64,000 bases of DNA from JBQTII01 sp052387905 (GCA_052387905.1 JBQTIR010000003.1:1-64000), one strand, 5' to 3'; counted from the stretch's first letter, positions 34,512-43,205 are shown. Notes: generated by a model from the letters alone, not told the origin. Translations and numbers: made by a program.

Positions 34512-36146
34512 ATGAGCTCCGCATTCCCCCACGGCGTCGCCTCGTTCGACCCCACGTCGAGCACCGTGCTCCTGTGGACCCGGGTGGAAGGCGCGGTCAC
34601 GGCACGCTGGCTGGTGGCTCGGGATCCGCTGCTGCGCGAGGTCGTGCGTACCGGCGACGCGCGGACCGGACCGGAGCACGACAGCACGATCGTCGTGGAC
34701 GCGGACGATCTCGAGGCAGGCACCACCTACTGGTATCGCTTCATCGTGGACGGAGCGCACTCCCCCATTGGGCGTACCCGCACGCTGCCCGGTGCGGGAT
34801 CGAACGAGCTCGTCCTCGGCCTGGTGTCGTGTGCGAACTACTCGGTGGCCCCATTGGGCGTCTACCGGGCCCTGTCCGGACGCGAGGTGGACCTGGTCGT
34901 GCATCTCGGCGACTACGTCTACGACAGCGAGGGCCATTCCGGTCGGCGGGCGCACGAGCCGCCGCACCGGGTGCGGACGCTGGCCGACTACCGGGCGCGG
35001 ATCGCGCAGATGCGCCGGGATCCCGATTGCCAGGCCCTGCACCAGCGCCATCCCATGGCGACGGTGGTCGATGACCACGACCTGGCCGACAACGCCTGGC
35101 GCGGCGGGGCCAAAACCCACGACGACGCCGAGGATGGCCCGTGGCCCCAGCGTGCGGACGCGGCGATGACGGCGCGGTCGGAGTGGCTGCCCACCCGGCG
35201 GCGTGCCGGCGACGACGTCACCCACACCTGGCGCTCCTTCCCCGTGGGGGACCTCGCCGAGCTGGTGCTGCTGGACAGCCGGCTGCACGGCAGGGATCTG
35301 CAGGCCGGGGATCCCGGCGCCCTGCCGCTGCAGGCCGAGGAGCGGACGATTCTCGGAGCGGTTCAGCGCGCCTGGGCCTTCGAGCGGATCGCTGATCTGT
35401 CCAGGCCCTGGTGCCTGCTGGCCAACGGGGTCGTGGTCAACGAGATCGTGCTGCGGCCCCCGTTCCCCCGCCTGGTGGCCCGACTGCTTCCGCAGGGTTA
35501 TGCCGCGTACGGTGGCGAGCTGCTGCGCGACGATCAATGGGACGGCTATCCGGCCGAGCGGCGCCGGTTGGTGCAGGCCCTGGCCGAGCGTCGCAACCGC
35601 GGCGGAGCCAGTGTGCTGCTCTCCGGTGACGTGCACTCGTCCTGGGCCTTCACCGGCCCCCGCGGCGATGACGGGCAAGCCGTCGCGGTCGAGGTGGTCA
35701 CCCCGTCAGTTTCCTCGGCCCCCCTGGGCCGGACCCGCTGGCCGGTGGTGTGGCGCCTGCTGGACCGCGCCGTGCGCTCCCTCGAGCATGTCGACTTCGT
35801 CGACGTCACCAACCGGGGCTTCGTGCTGTTGCACGTCAGTCGGGATCGGGTCAGCGCCGGATGGCACTGGGTTGATCCCTACGATCCGGGCAAAGCGCCC
35901 GAGGTGGAGCCGGCCCGCTGGCTCGCCGTCACCCATTCCGATCCGCGATGGCTGGAAGCCGAGCCGCTCCCCGATCCGGTGCGCGTGGGCCAGGTCGATC
36001 TGCCGGCCCGACCCGGCGACGTCCGCGCGGCCCGGCGCCACCATCGCCGTCGCCGCTTCGCCGGCCTGGCAGCGGTGACCCTCGCCGGGGCGGCCGCCTT
36101 GAGCCCGCTCGCCCGTGCACTGCACCGCGGCGGGTGGCTCAGGTGA
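34512..36146 (+). CDS. PhoD-like metallophosphatase
   Basis: A 544-aa PhoD-family phosphodiesterase/phosphatase. An N-terminal beta domain (FPHGVASFDPTSSTVLLWTRV, TYWYRFIVDG) precedes the catalytic domain with SCANYS, LGDYVYD, VVDDHDLADNAWRGG and LSGDVHSSW supplying Fe/Ca ligands. There is no N-terminal Tat signal, unlike classic PhoD. Instead the C-terminus has an arginine/histidine cluster (RRHHRRRRF) followed by a hydrophobic segment, suggesting membrane attachment at that end. ATG 34512 is the first start that begins the fold; its GGGGA is very close to the codon. It is divergent from the transporter operon. Confidence 0.85.
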   Translation: MSSAFPHGVASFDPTSSTVLLWTRVEGAVTARWLVARDPLLREVVRTGDARTGPEHDSTIVVDADDLEAGTTYWYRFIVDGAHSPIGRTRTLPGAGSNELVLGLVSCANYSVAPLGVYRALSGREVDLVVHLGDYVYDSEGHSGRRAHEPPHRVRTLADYRARIAQMRRDPDCQALHQRHPMATVVDDHDLADNAWRGGAKTHDDAEDGPWPQRADAAMTARSEWLPTRRRAGDDVTHTWRSFPVGDLAELVLLDSRLHGRDLQAGDPGALPLQAEERTILGAVQRAWAFERIADLSRPWCLLANGVVVNEIVLRPPFPRLVARLLPQGYAAYGGELLRDDQWDGYPAERRRLVQALAERRNRGGASVLLSGDVHSSWAFTGPRGDDGQAVAVEVVTPSVSSAPLGRTRWPVVWRLLDRAVRSLEHVDFVDVTNRGFVLLHVSRDRVSAGWHWVDPYDPGKAPEVEPARWLAVTHSDPRWLEAEPLPDPVRVGQVDLPARPGDVRAARRHHRRRRFAGLAAVTLAGAAALSPLARALHRGGWLR

Positions 36147-36155
36147 TCGGCTCGG

Positions 36156-37172
36156 CTACGCCGCCGGTCCGGCGCCCAGGTCGAGTAACTCGGCTCGGTC
36201 CCGGCCCGCCTGTTTTGCGCTGCGGAGGGCATCCGCGGCGCGGAGCATGAGGTCATCGACGCCGGGGTGCTCGGCGGTGGGCGCCGCGCACACCGCGCCG
36301 ATGCTGACCGTGAGCAGACCGTCGGGGGCGCTCCGATGCTCCAGGTTGAGGGAGGTCACGGCGGCGCGGGCCCGTTCGGCGAGCAGGGCGGCACCGGTGG
36401 GATCGGTCTCGGGGAGCAGGACGGCAAACGTGGCGCCGGCGGTTCGGGCGACGATGTCCCCGCCGCGACCGAAACATTCCTGCAGCGCTGCCGACACCGC
36501 CTTGAGCGCCAGTTCACCGGCGAGGGCGCCGCAGTCGTCGTTGTAGGCGGTGAAGCGGTCGATGTCGATCGACATCAACGTCAAGGGCAGCGCGGTGCGG
36601 GCGCTGCGCCGCCATTCGCGTTCGAGCAACTCGTCGAAATAACGCCGGGTGTAGAGGCCCGTCCCGGAATCCCGCAGCGCCAGGGTGCGCAGCAGGATCA
36701 TCTCCTCCAGCGTGGCCGCCAGATCGGTGAAGGCGGCCGCCGCCATGGCGGAGAGCTCACGCGGACGCTGGTCGACGACGAACAGCGTGCCGACCACCAG
36801 CCCGTTGGGCGCGTGGATCGGCAGGCCGGCGTAGAAGCGCAGGTAGGGCGGACCCATCACGGTCGCGGAGTCGGCGAACCGGAAGTCGATGCGCGCGTCC
36901 GGGACCACCAGCATTCCGTGGCCTTCGATGCAGGCCCGGGACAGGGTGTCCGCGACTGCGTCGGTGTCCTCCAGGTCGTCGAGTCCGTAGGCCGACGGCA
37001 CGAACTGCTGCTCGGCGCCCACCAGCGCGAACGCCGCCAGCGACGCCCCGGTGACGTGCGCCAGCAGGCGCGTCACCCGGTCGAAGGCCGCGTCCAGGGT
37101 GAGGATCGACTCCCCGACCCAGCCCACGGCATCGAGCCGCGCCTCGTCCTGCAGATGTCCGTGCTCATGCAT
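36156..37172 (-). CDS. GAF-GGDEF protein with degenerate active site
   Basis: A 338-aa protein: a GAF domain at about residues 15-155 (TGASLAAFALVGAEQQFV, FYAGLPIHAPNGLVVGTLFVVD), a helix, then a GGDEF domain (DSGTGLYTRRYFDELLE, SIDIDRFTAYND). The signature loop is AGATF at 245-249 instead of GGDEF, so cyclase activity is unlikely. The inhibitory-site motif RGGD at 236-239 keeps its spacing, which suggests a c-di-GMP receptor rather than an enzyme. ATG 37172 has GGGGAGA eight bases upstream. Its stop is convergent with phoD nine bases away. Confidence 0.88.
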   Translation of the reverse strand: MHEHGHLQDEARLDAVGWVGESILTLDAAFDRVTRLLAHVTGASLAAFALVGAEQQFVPSAYGLDDLEDTDAVADTLSRACIEGHGMLVVPDARIDFRFADSATVMGPPYLRFYAGLPIHAPNGLVVGTLFVVDQRPRELSAMAAAAFTDLAATLEEMILLRTLALRDSGTGLYTRRYFDELLEREWRRSARTALPLTLMSIDIDRFTAYNDDCGALAGELALKAVSAALQECFGRGGDIVARTAGATFAVLLPETDPTGAALLAERARAAVTSLNLEHRSAPDGLLTVSIGAVCAAPTAEHPGVDDLMLRAADALRSAKQAGRDRAELLDLGAGPAA

Positions 37173-37325
37173 GTGTTCGGTCTCCCCGCGCCTGGTGTCG
37201 ACAAAGGTGTCGGTCGCGGCGGCACGGATCTTGAGGCCCGACGGGGGCAAGTCGGGCACTTCTCTCATGCGGATCGAGTCGCGCGGTGCTGAGGCAGGGG
37301 TGCCGATAGACTGCTGCGGCACCTC

Positions 37326-37396
37326 GCGGGTGTAGCTCAATGGCAGAGCCCCAGCCTTCCAAGCTGGCCATGCCGGTTCGATCCCGGTCACCCGCT
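37326..37396 (+). tRNA. tRNA-Gly (anticodon TCC)
   Basis: Acceptor GCGGGTG/CACCCGC and D-arm GCTC-AATGGCA-GAGC. The anticodon stem is CCAGC/GCTGG with loop CTTCCAA giving TCC, and the T-arm is CCGG-TTCGATC-CCGG. Discriminator T; CCA is not encoded. A CCCC-TCAA-GGGG hairpin at 37451-37462 lies downstream. Confidence 0.95.
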
Positions 37397-37468
37397 CCCT
37401 GTCAGCCAGGGGCTCCGCCGAGGCCCGGCAGCAAACCTGGCTTCGGACGACCCCTCAAGGGGCTTCAC

Positions 37469-38341
37469 TCACACGAGGTGGCCAAACTTGCCGGCCTCGA
37501 AGTCCCGCATCGCCTGCACGATTTCTTCGCGCTCGTTCATCACGAAGGGGCCGTAGGAGAAGACGGGCTCTTCGATCGGCTCGCCGTTCAGCACGAGCAG
37601 GTGCGCGCCGTGCTCACTCTCCACCGAGATCTCCTCGCCGTCGTGGGAGAAGAGCAGCAGCTGTTGGGGCCGCGCGACGTGATCGCCGGCGCGGACCTCG
37701 CCGTCGAGCACGAATACCGCGGTGTTCTCACTCACGGGGAACGCTGCGTCCAGCCGGCCGCCGGCATTCAGTCGTACCTCCCACAGGTTGATCGGAGTGA
37801 ACGTACGGGCCGGCCCGCGGGTGCCGCGGTACTGCCCGGCGATGACGTTGACACTGCCCGCACCGCCCGGCAGCACGACCTGGCCCATGTCCGCGGCGAG
37901 CAGCGGCTGGTAGCCGGGGTCAGACATCTTCTCGGCCTTCGGCAGGTTCACCCACAGCTGCATCATGTGCATCCGTCCACCGGCCCGGGCCCAGTCGGCC
38001 TCGTGGTACTCCTTGTGCAGGATCCCGCCGGCGGCGGTCATCCACTGCACGTCGCCGGGGGCGATGATGCCGCCCGCGCCGGTGCTGTCGTGATGAGCCA
38101 GAGCGCCCTCGAACGCGAGGGTGACGGTCTCGAACCCGCGGTGCGGGTGCACGCCGACACCGCGGGGGCGGTCGGTGGGTGCGTAGTCGTAGGGGGCGTG
38201 GTAGTCCATCAGCAGGAACGGGCTGATCAGCTGGCCGAGATCGTTCCCGGACGGGAACAGGTTGACCACGTGGAAACCATCTCCCACCCAGTGGAATCCG
38301 TTGCCGCCGAGCACCCCGGTCACGCTGCGCTGCTTACCCAT
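37469..38341 (-). CDS. Pirin-family bicupin protein
   Basis: A 290-aa pirin. The N-terminal cupin has the metal ligands His65 and His67 (HPHRGFETV), His109 and Glu111 (GDVQWMTAAGGILHKE), and a C-terminal cupin follows (TPINLWEVRL, AVFVLDGEV, QLLLFSHDG). Some pirins act as quercetin dioxygenases, others as Fe-dependent regulators, so the role here is open. ATG 38341 has GGAGGAG upstream. It is divergent from the isochorismatase-like gene, which may share regulation. Confidence 0.93.
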   Translation of the reverse strand: MGKQRSVTGVLGGNGFHWVGDGFHVVNLFPSGNDLGQLISPFLLMDYHAPYDYAPTDRPRGVGVHPHRGFETVTLAFEGALAHHDSTGAGGIIAPGDVQWMTAAGGILHKEYHEADWARAGGRMHMMQLWVNLPKAEKMSDPGYQPLLAADMGQVVLPGGAGSVNVIAGQYRGTRGPARTFTPINLWEVRLNAGGRLDAAFPVSENTAVFVLDGEVRAGDHVARPQQLLLFSHDGEEISVESEHGAHLLVLNGEPIEEPVFSYGPFVMNEREEIVQAMRDFEAGKFGHLV

Positions 38342-38447
38342 CGTCTCCTCCTCGCTTGTTCGTGTCCGGAGAACTCAGATGACACGTCAACTATTCCCGT
38401 CGTCGCTTAGGATCGGCTGCCCTCGACCCCTTATTCGGGAGGCCCCC

Positions 38448-39101
38448 ATGGCGAAGACCCAACCCGAGCCCATTCGCGACGCGGCGACCGACCACCTGCT
38501 CACGCCGGCGAACTGCATGGTCGCCCTGATCGACTTTCAGCCCGAGCAGTACTCCACCGTCACCTCGACCACCCGTGCGGAGATCGACCTGAACGTGGTG
38601 GCCCTGGTTCGCCTGGCCAGGGCCTACGAGGTGCCGGTCGTGGTCTCCACGGTCGGGGTGGACCTCGGGGTGAACCAGGGCACCAGCAAGGTGATCCTCG
38701 ACGAACTCCCTGGCGTCGTGGAGATCGACCGGAGCGGTGTGAACGCCTGGGAGGACGCCGAGTTCCGGACCGCCATTGAGACGAGCGGTCGCCGCAAGAT
38801 CGTCATCGCGGGCTTGTGGACCGAGGTCTGCCTGACCTTCCCCACTCTGGACATGCTCGCCGCCGGGTACGAGGTCTATCCAGTCGCGGATGCGGTCGGC
38901 GGGATCAGCGCCGTCGCGCACGAGCGCGCCTTCGACCGGATGATCGCCGCCGGCGCGCGTCCGGTCACCGCGATCTCGTTCGGGGCCGAGTTGATGCGCA
39001 ACTGGGCCCGCGACGACTCCGACAAGCTGCGCACGGTCATGCGCTGGTACTTCCCCGAACGCGCCCGACTCGGTCTGGACGGCGGAGGAGCGGCGCTCTG
39101 A
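38448..39101 (+). CDS. Isochorismatase-like cysteine hydrolase (YcaC type)
   Basis: A 217-aa cysteine hydrolase: Asp29 (ALIDFQPEQ) and nucleophile Cys128 (AGLWTEVCLTFPTLDMLAAGYEVYPVADAVGG) with the following cis-peptide region. The HERAFDRMIAAGARPVTA pattern and overall length resemble YcaC-like hydrolases of unknown substrate rather than true isochorismatases. GGGAGG lies six bases before ATG 38448. A candidate promoter is TAGGAT at 38408-38413. Confidence 0.88.
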   Translation: MAKTQPEPIRDAATDHLLTPANCMVALIDFQPEQYSTVTSTTRAEIDLNVVALVRLARAYEVPVVVSTVGVDLGVNQGTSKVILDELPGVVEIDRSGVNAWEDAEFRTAIETSGRRKIVIAGLWTEVCLTFPTLDMLAAGYEVYPVADAVGGISAVAHERAFDRMIAAGARPVTAISFGAELMRNWARDDSDKLRTVMRWYFPERARLGLDGGGAAL

Positions 39102-39135
39102 CGACACCACCCGCTCTAACTTTCACAAGGCCGGG

Positions 39136-39169
39136 GGCGAGACCTGCGAGCGCATCTAGGTCTAGCGCC
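39136..39169. repeat. Degenerate intergenic hairpin (palindrome family, copy C)
   Basis: GGCG-AGACCT and AGGTCT-ag-CGCC pair around a 12-base loop between convergent genes. The string TAGGTCTA followed by CGCCGC also occurs in the copy at 59461 onward. It may act as a two-way terminator. Confidence 0.45.
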
Positions 39170-39187
39170 GCGCGGTCGGTCGGCTCT

Positions 39188-39409
39188 CTAACCGACGACC
39201 TCGATGCTCACGCCTGCGCAGCAGACGCGTTGGCCCGCTCTGATCTTCTTACCGCGTCGAGTCTCGATCTCGTTGTCCACCGTGACGCCGCCTTCGACGA
39301 TGAGGATTTTCGCCTCGCCGCCGGTGTTGCAGACTCCGCCGAGCTGGAGCAGCGACTGCAGCAGGATGAACTCCTGACCGGCCAGTGAAAATTCACTCGT
39401 GCTCGTCAT
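39188..39409 (-). CDS. S4-domain RNA-binding protein (YbcJ-like)
   Basis: A 73-aa single-domain S4 protein. FSLAGQEFILLQSLLQLGGVCNTGGEAKILIVEGGVTVDNEIETRRGKKIRAGQRV follows the YbcJ family closely (GEAK, VxVNG-like VTVDNE, ETRRGKK). Such proteins bind structured RNA, probably on the ribosome; the precise role is unknown. AAGGA lies before ATG 39409. It is convergent with the isochorismatase-like gene. Confidence 0.9.
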   Translation of the reverse strand: MTSTSEFSLAGQEFILLQSLLQLGGVCNTGGEAKILIVEGGVTVDNEIETRRGKKIRAGQRVCCAGVSIEVVG

Positions 39410-39447
39410 CGGTCCTTGATCCCACCCTCGTCACAGCAACCCCGTGA

Positions 39448-39489
39448 CGTCAGCGGGATCGGCCGCTATGGCGCCCGATCCCGCTGACG
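39448..39489. repeat. Intergenic inverted repeat (palindrome family, copy D)
   Basis: CGTCAGCGGGATCGG (39448-39462) and CCGATCCCGCTGACG (39475-39489) are perfect 15-base arms around the 12-base loop CCGCTATGGCGC. Arm piece CGTCAGCG and loop piece CGCTATGGCG recur in the copy at 10046-10097. It lies between the cyclophilin stop and the S4 gene on the minus strand. Confidence 0.85.
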
Positions 39490-39499
39490 GAAGGGCATG

Positions 39500-40003
39500 T
39501 CAGGCGGCGGGCACCTCGCCGCAGTCGGTGATCTCGACCTTCGACTTAGTCGCTCCGCTCTGCGAGCCCTGCGCCTCCATAGCCGCCAGCGTCTCCTCAC
39601 CGGAGGTCAGGATGCCGAAGACGACGTGCTTGCCGTCGAGCCACGCGGTCTTGTCCGTGCAGATGAAGAACTGCGAGCCGTTGGTGTTCGGGCCGGCGTT
39701 GGCCATGCTCAGGATCCCGCGGCCGGTGTGCTTGAGGGTGAAGTTCTCGTCCTTGAACTTCTCCCCGTAGATGCTCTTGCCGCCGGTCCCGTCACCGCGG
39801 GTGAAGTCGCCGCCCTGGCACATGAACCCGGGGATGATCCGGTGGAACTTGGAGCCGGAGAACCCGAAGCCCTTCTCCCCGGTGCACAGCGCGCGAAAGT
39901 TCTCCGCAGTCTCGGGCACGACGTCGGGGCGCAGCTCGAACTCGAGCCGTCCGGCCGGCTTGCCGCCGATGGAAATGTCGAAAAATACGTTGGTGGAAGA
40001 CAT
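39500..40003 (-). CDS. Cyclophilin-type peptidyl-prolyl isomerase, eukaryotic-like
   Basis: A 167-aa cyclophilin that isomerises X-Pro bonds. Active-site [15 protein letters not shown] (Arg55, Phe60, Gln63), [17 protein letters not shown] and [12 protein letters not shown] are complete. It matches eukaryotic cyclophilin A ([37 protein letters not shown]) much more than the short cytosolic PpiB of bacteria, so ancient transfer from a eukaryote is plausible. There is no signal peptide, so it is cytosolic. TAGCCT seven bases before the ATG suggests a leaderless mRNA. Confidence 0.95.
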   Translation of the reverse strand: MSSTNVFFDISIGGKPAGRLEFELRPDVVPETAENFRALCTGEKGFGFSGSKFHRIIPGFMCQGGDFTRGDGTGGKSIYGEKFKDENFTLKHTGRGILSMANAGPNTNGSQFFICTDKTAWLDGKHVVFGILTSGEETLAAMEAQGSQSGATKSKVEITDCGEVPAA

Positions 40004-40010
40004 GGCCCCG

Positions 40011-40016
40011 AGGCTA
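40011..40016 (-). promoter_or_regulatory. Leaderless -10 box (TAGCCT) for the cyclophilin
   Basis: TAGCCT, seven bases, then ATG at 40003. CGGGG in the spacer could also act as a weak ribosome-binding site. Confidence 0.45.
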
Positions 40017-40036
40017 GGGCACCGACGTGGACACGC

Positions 40037-41692
40037 TCAGACCGGCCTTTCGTCGACCTGACCGGACTTGACGGCGATCCGCCGGTTCACCCGCACGGCC
40101 TGGAGCAGGCGCCGGTCGTGCGAGACCAGGAGCAGGGTGCCGGGGTAGGAGTCCAGCGCCTGCTCCAGTTGTTCGATGGCGGGCAGGTCGAGGTGGTTGG
40201 TCGGCTCGTCGAGGACCAGCAGGTTGACCCCGCGGGCCTGCAGCAGAGCCAGGCCGGCGCGGGTGCGCTCCCCGGGAGACAGGCTGTCGGCGGGCCGGAG
40301 CACGTGGTGGGACCCTAGCCCGTACTTGGCCAGCAGCGTGCGGACGTCGGCCTCATCTTCGTCGGGCACCTGTTCTCCGAACGCGCGTAGCAGGGTCGCG
40401 GTGTCGGCGAACGCCGACCGGGCCTGGTCGATCTCGCCGACGACCACGCCCGGCCCGAGCGTGACTGACCCCTCGTCAGGTGCCAAGCGGCCCAGCAGGA
40501 CCGCGAGAAGCGTCGACTTGCCTGACCCGTTCGGGCCGGTGATCGCCATGCGATCCGCCCAGTCGATCTGCAGGTGCACCGGGCCGAGGGTGAAGCCGCC
40601 GCGACGGACGATGGCCCCGCGGGCCGTCGCTACGATCGCTCCGGCTCGCGGCGCCACGGCGATCTCCATCGCCAGCTTCCACTCCTTGCGCGGTTCCTCG
40701 ACGACCTCCAGCCGCTCGATCATGCGGTCGGTCTGGCGGGCCTTGGACGCCTGCTTCTCCGTCGCCTCGGAGCGGAACTTGCGTCCGATCTTGTCGTTAT
40801 CGGTCGCCTTGCGGCGGGCATTCTTGACGCCTTTCTCCATCCACGCGCGCTGCGATCGGGCCCGTTCGGTGAGGTCGCCGACGCGGTCGGCGTAGGAGTC
40901 GTAGTCCTCGCGAGCCCGGCGGGCCGCCACCTCGCGCTCGTGCAGATAGGCGGCGTAGCCGCCGCCGTAGACCAATGTCGTCTGCTGGGCCAAATCGAGT
41001 TCGACGACCTTCGTGACCGTGCGGGCCAGGAACTCCCGGTCGTGGCTGATGACGGCGACGCCTACCCGCAGCCCGGAGAGGAACTTCTCCAGCCGCTCGA
41101 GGCCCTCGAGGTCGAGATCGTTGGTGGGCTCGTCGAGTAAAAACAGGTCGTAGCGGGAGAGCAGCAACGCGGCCAGGCCGGCCCGGGTAGCCTGCCCGCG
41201 AGAGAGTGCAGCCACCGGCGTGGCGAGATCGATCGCCAGGCCGAGCTCGTGCGTCGTCGCCTCGGCCCGCTCCTCGATGTCCGCGCCGCCGAGGGCCAGC
41301 CAGCTGTCGAGGGCGAGGGTGTAGGCGTCTTCAGCGGACAAGGTGCCGACGGGGCGTCCGTCGGCGAGAGCCTCGGCCGCGGCGTCGAAGGCCGCCTGGG
41401 CGGCGGCCGTGCCCGTGCGGCGGGCGATGAGGTCGAGCACGCTCTCCCCCGGGACAGCCGCGAGCTCCTGGGGCAGGTAGCCGACGACGGCCGTGTCCGG
41501 CGACAGCACGATCTGTCCTGGCCCGGCCGGGACCAGCCCCGCGAGCATCCGCAACAGCGTCGACTTGCCCGCCCCATTGGCCCCGACCACGCCGACGACG
41601 TCGCCGGGGGCGAGCGTGAGGTCGAGCCCGGAGAACAGGGTCCGGTCCCCGTGCGCGGCCGCGAGGCCTTTGGCGAACAACGTGGCGCTCAT
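40037..41692 (-). CDS. ABC-F family ATPase
   Basis: A 551-aa soluble protein with two ABC domains: GANGAGKST, LSRGQATRAGLAALLLSRYDLFLLDEPTNDLD, then GPNGSGKST, LSPGERTRAGLALLQARGVNLLVLDEPTNHLD. A charged interdomain linker (YDSYADRVGDLTERARSQRAWMEKGVKNARRKATDNDKIG) would be the ribosomal P-site tRNA-interacting motif. ABC-F proteins act on ribosomes in translation or antibiotic protection rather than in transport. The subfamily is not assigned. It lies 33 bases past the cyclophilin start on the same strand. Confidence 0.93.
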   Translation of the reverse strand: MSATLFAKGLAAAHGDRTLFSGLDLTLAPGDVVGVVGANGAGKSTLLRMLAGLVPAGPGQIVLSPDTAVVGYLPQELAAVPGESVLDLIARRTGTAAAQAAFDAAAEALADGRPVGTLSAEDAYTLALDSWLALGGADIEERAEATTHELGLAIDLATPVAALSRGQATRAGLAALLLSRYDLFLLDEPTNDLDLEGLERLEKFLSGLRVGVAVISHDREFLARTVTKVVELDLAQQTTLVYGGGYAAYLHEREVAARRAREDYDSYADRVGDLTERARSQRAWMEKGVKNARRKATDNDKIGRKFRSEATEKQASKARQTDRMIERLEVVEEPRKEWKLAMEIAVAPRAGAIVATARGAIVRRGGFTLGPVHLQIDWADRMAITGPNGSGKSTLLAVLLGRLAPDEGSVTLGPGVVVGEIDQARSAFADTATLLRAFGEQVPDEDEADVRTLLAKYGLGSHHVLRPADSLSPGERTRAGLALLQARGVNLLVLDEPTNHLDLPAIEQLEQALDSYPGTLLLVSHDRRLLQAVRVNRRIAVKSGQVDERPV

Positions 41693-41793
41693 GTCAGGCC
41701 GACGCTACAGGGCGCGCCAGACGTGTAGGCCTAGGTCACTGTGCGGTCCGATGGCCAGCGGAGCTGTTCCCGGTGACTGACGTCCCATCAGTT

Positions 41794-43119
41794 TCAAGGT
41801 CCCCGATCGGGGTCGGCGCGGAGGCCATCGCGGAGCAGTCTCCAGTGCGCGTTGCGTTGGGGTTGTTGCAGCGGATCCACCCAGCGCGGCGGGATCAGTT
41901 CCGGATGCCCGTCAAGGCCCAGTCGGATCTGCCAGCCGTGGTGATGAATCTGATCGTGATGCCAGTCGCAAACCAGCGCGGTGTTGGCCAGGGAGGTCTC
42001 GCCGCCGTCGCACCAATGCCGGATGTGGTGCGCCTGCGACCACGACGCGGGTCGGTCGCAGCCCGGGAAGACGCAGCCGATGTCGCGGGTGACGAGCGCG
42101 GCCCAGATCACGGGTGTGACAGTGCGGGACTCGCGGGCGGCCGCGAGGGGCTCACCCAGGGAGTTGACCACGACGGGGGTGATCCCGGCGTCGCAGCACA
42201 GCTTGCGCAAGGTCTCGGGGCTGAAGTCCTCCCCCGAGGCAGTGCGGGCGAACGGCTGGCCGCCCTCCCCACGCAACGTCTCGACCGTGACGGTGATGTG
42301 GATGTGTGGGCGAGCGCCGCGCGTGCTCGGCAGATCCCCGTAGCGCAAGTGACTGGCGGCCAGATCGGTCAGGGCGTCGGCGCGCCGCTGCCCGGCGCTG
42401 CGCGAATCCCGCTCACCGTTCGCCGCCGGACGCGGTGCGGCAAGGACATCGATCGCGGCGTTCACCAACGCCGCACCCTCATCGGTGAGAGTCCCCCGCA
42501 GGCGGTGGCGCCCGTTGCCCAGATTGATGATGGTGAAGGTACGTTCGGCCTGGGCGCGCTCGTCCCGCTCGGGCCTGCCGTCCGGGTCGAGCACAGCCAC
42601 GATGTGCTCGCCCAGACGGGTGAGGTCCCCGGCATGCAGCGCCTTCGCCTCGGTGAGCAGCACGTGCTCAGCGTCGGTGTACTCCTGCGCCGAGGCGACC
42701 GCCTCGACCTTCCCCAACGCGCTGGCGATCGCCCGCGCCTGCTCGGGATTGACCTGACCGTCCGCGAGTGCGGAGCCCAGGTTGCGGGCCTTGCGACAGA
42801 CAACATCCGCGTCGCGGATCCGGGCCTTCGCCTCGGCCGGGGTCAGCAGCAGCAACTGCGAGAGCCAGGTTGTCGTCGACGGCTGACCGGCATCGCCCGC
42901 CAGTCCGCGCACATCCGCCTCCCGCACCAACGCCAGCCCGGCGGCCTCGACCACGGCGGCCAATTCAGTCTGTGCCCGCAACAGCTCGGTGACCTCACCG
43001 GAACTGCACGTCCACACCTGATCCGGGGCAAGTCGAGCGGCGATCTCCCGCAGCGACTCCGTCGCGGCGCGGAGCCCGGCCAGCGCTGGGCCTGCGTCGA
43101 TGTCCACCCCAGTGGTCAT
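41794..43119 (-). CDS. DUF222 / HNH endonuclease-like protein (13E12 family)
   Basis: A 441-aa protein with an N-terminal DUF222 domain (about 1-290) and a C-terminal HNH domain (CVFPGCDRPASWSQAHHIRHWCDGGETSLANTALVCDWHH, where HH-N-H are the catalytic/metal residues). The family is the repetitive 13E12 type of actinobacteria, often near mobile DNA; cellular function is not known. The ATG at 43119 has TAGAAT six bases upstream and a perfect LexA box before that, so expression should rise after DNA damage, as reported for 13E12 members in M. tuberculosis. Confidence 0.92.
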   Translation of the reverse strand: MTTGVDIDAGPALAGLRAATESLREIAARLAPDQVWTCSSGEVTELLRAQTELAAVVEAAGLALVREADVRGLAGDAGQPSTTTWLSQLLLLTPAEAKARIRDADVVCRKARNLGSALADGQVNPEQARAIASALGKVEAVASAQEYTDAEHVLLTEAKALHAGDLTRLGEHIVAVLDPDGRPERDERAQAERTFTIINLGNGRHRLRGTLTDEGAALVNAAIDVLAAPRPAANGERDSRSAGQRRADALTDLAASHLRYGDLPSTRGARPHIHITVTVETLRGEGGQPFARTASGEDFSPETLRKLCCDAGITPVVVNSLGEPLAAARESRTVTPVIWAALVTRDIGCVFPGCDRPASWSQAHHIRHWCDGGETSLANTALVCDWHHDQIHHHGWQIRLGLDGHPELIPPRWVDPLQQPQRNAHWRLLRDGLRADPDRGP

Positions 43120-43125
43120 GCCCCG

Positions 43126-43131
43126 ATTCTA
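43126..43131 (-). promoter_or_regulatory. Leaderless -10 box (TAGAAT) for the HNH gene
   Basis: TAGAAT, six bases, then ATG at 43119. The SOS box ends seven bases upstream, covering the -35 region. Confidence 0.6.
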
Positions 43132-43138
43132 CCGTCGA

Positions 43139-43154
43139 TCGAACACCAGTTCGA
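43139..43154. promoter_or_regulatory. LexA (SOS) box
   Basis: TCGAAC-acca-GTTCGA matches the mycobacterial/actinobacterial LexA consensus TCGAAC-N4-GTTCGA at all 12 arm positions. It is placed so that bound LexA would block the promoter of the DUF222-HNH gene. Confidence 0.85.
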
Positions 43155-43205
43155 GTAATCGGGGTGCCTCATTCGTCCCTGCCGTCACAACTTCGCGGTG
43201 GCAGT

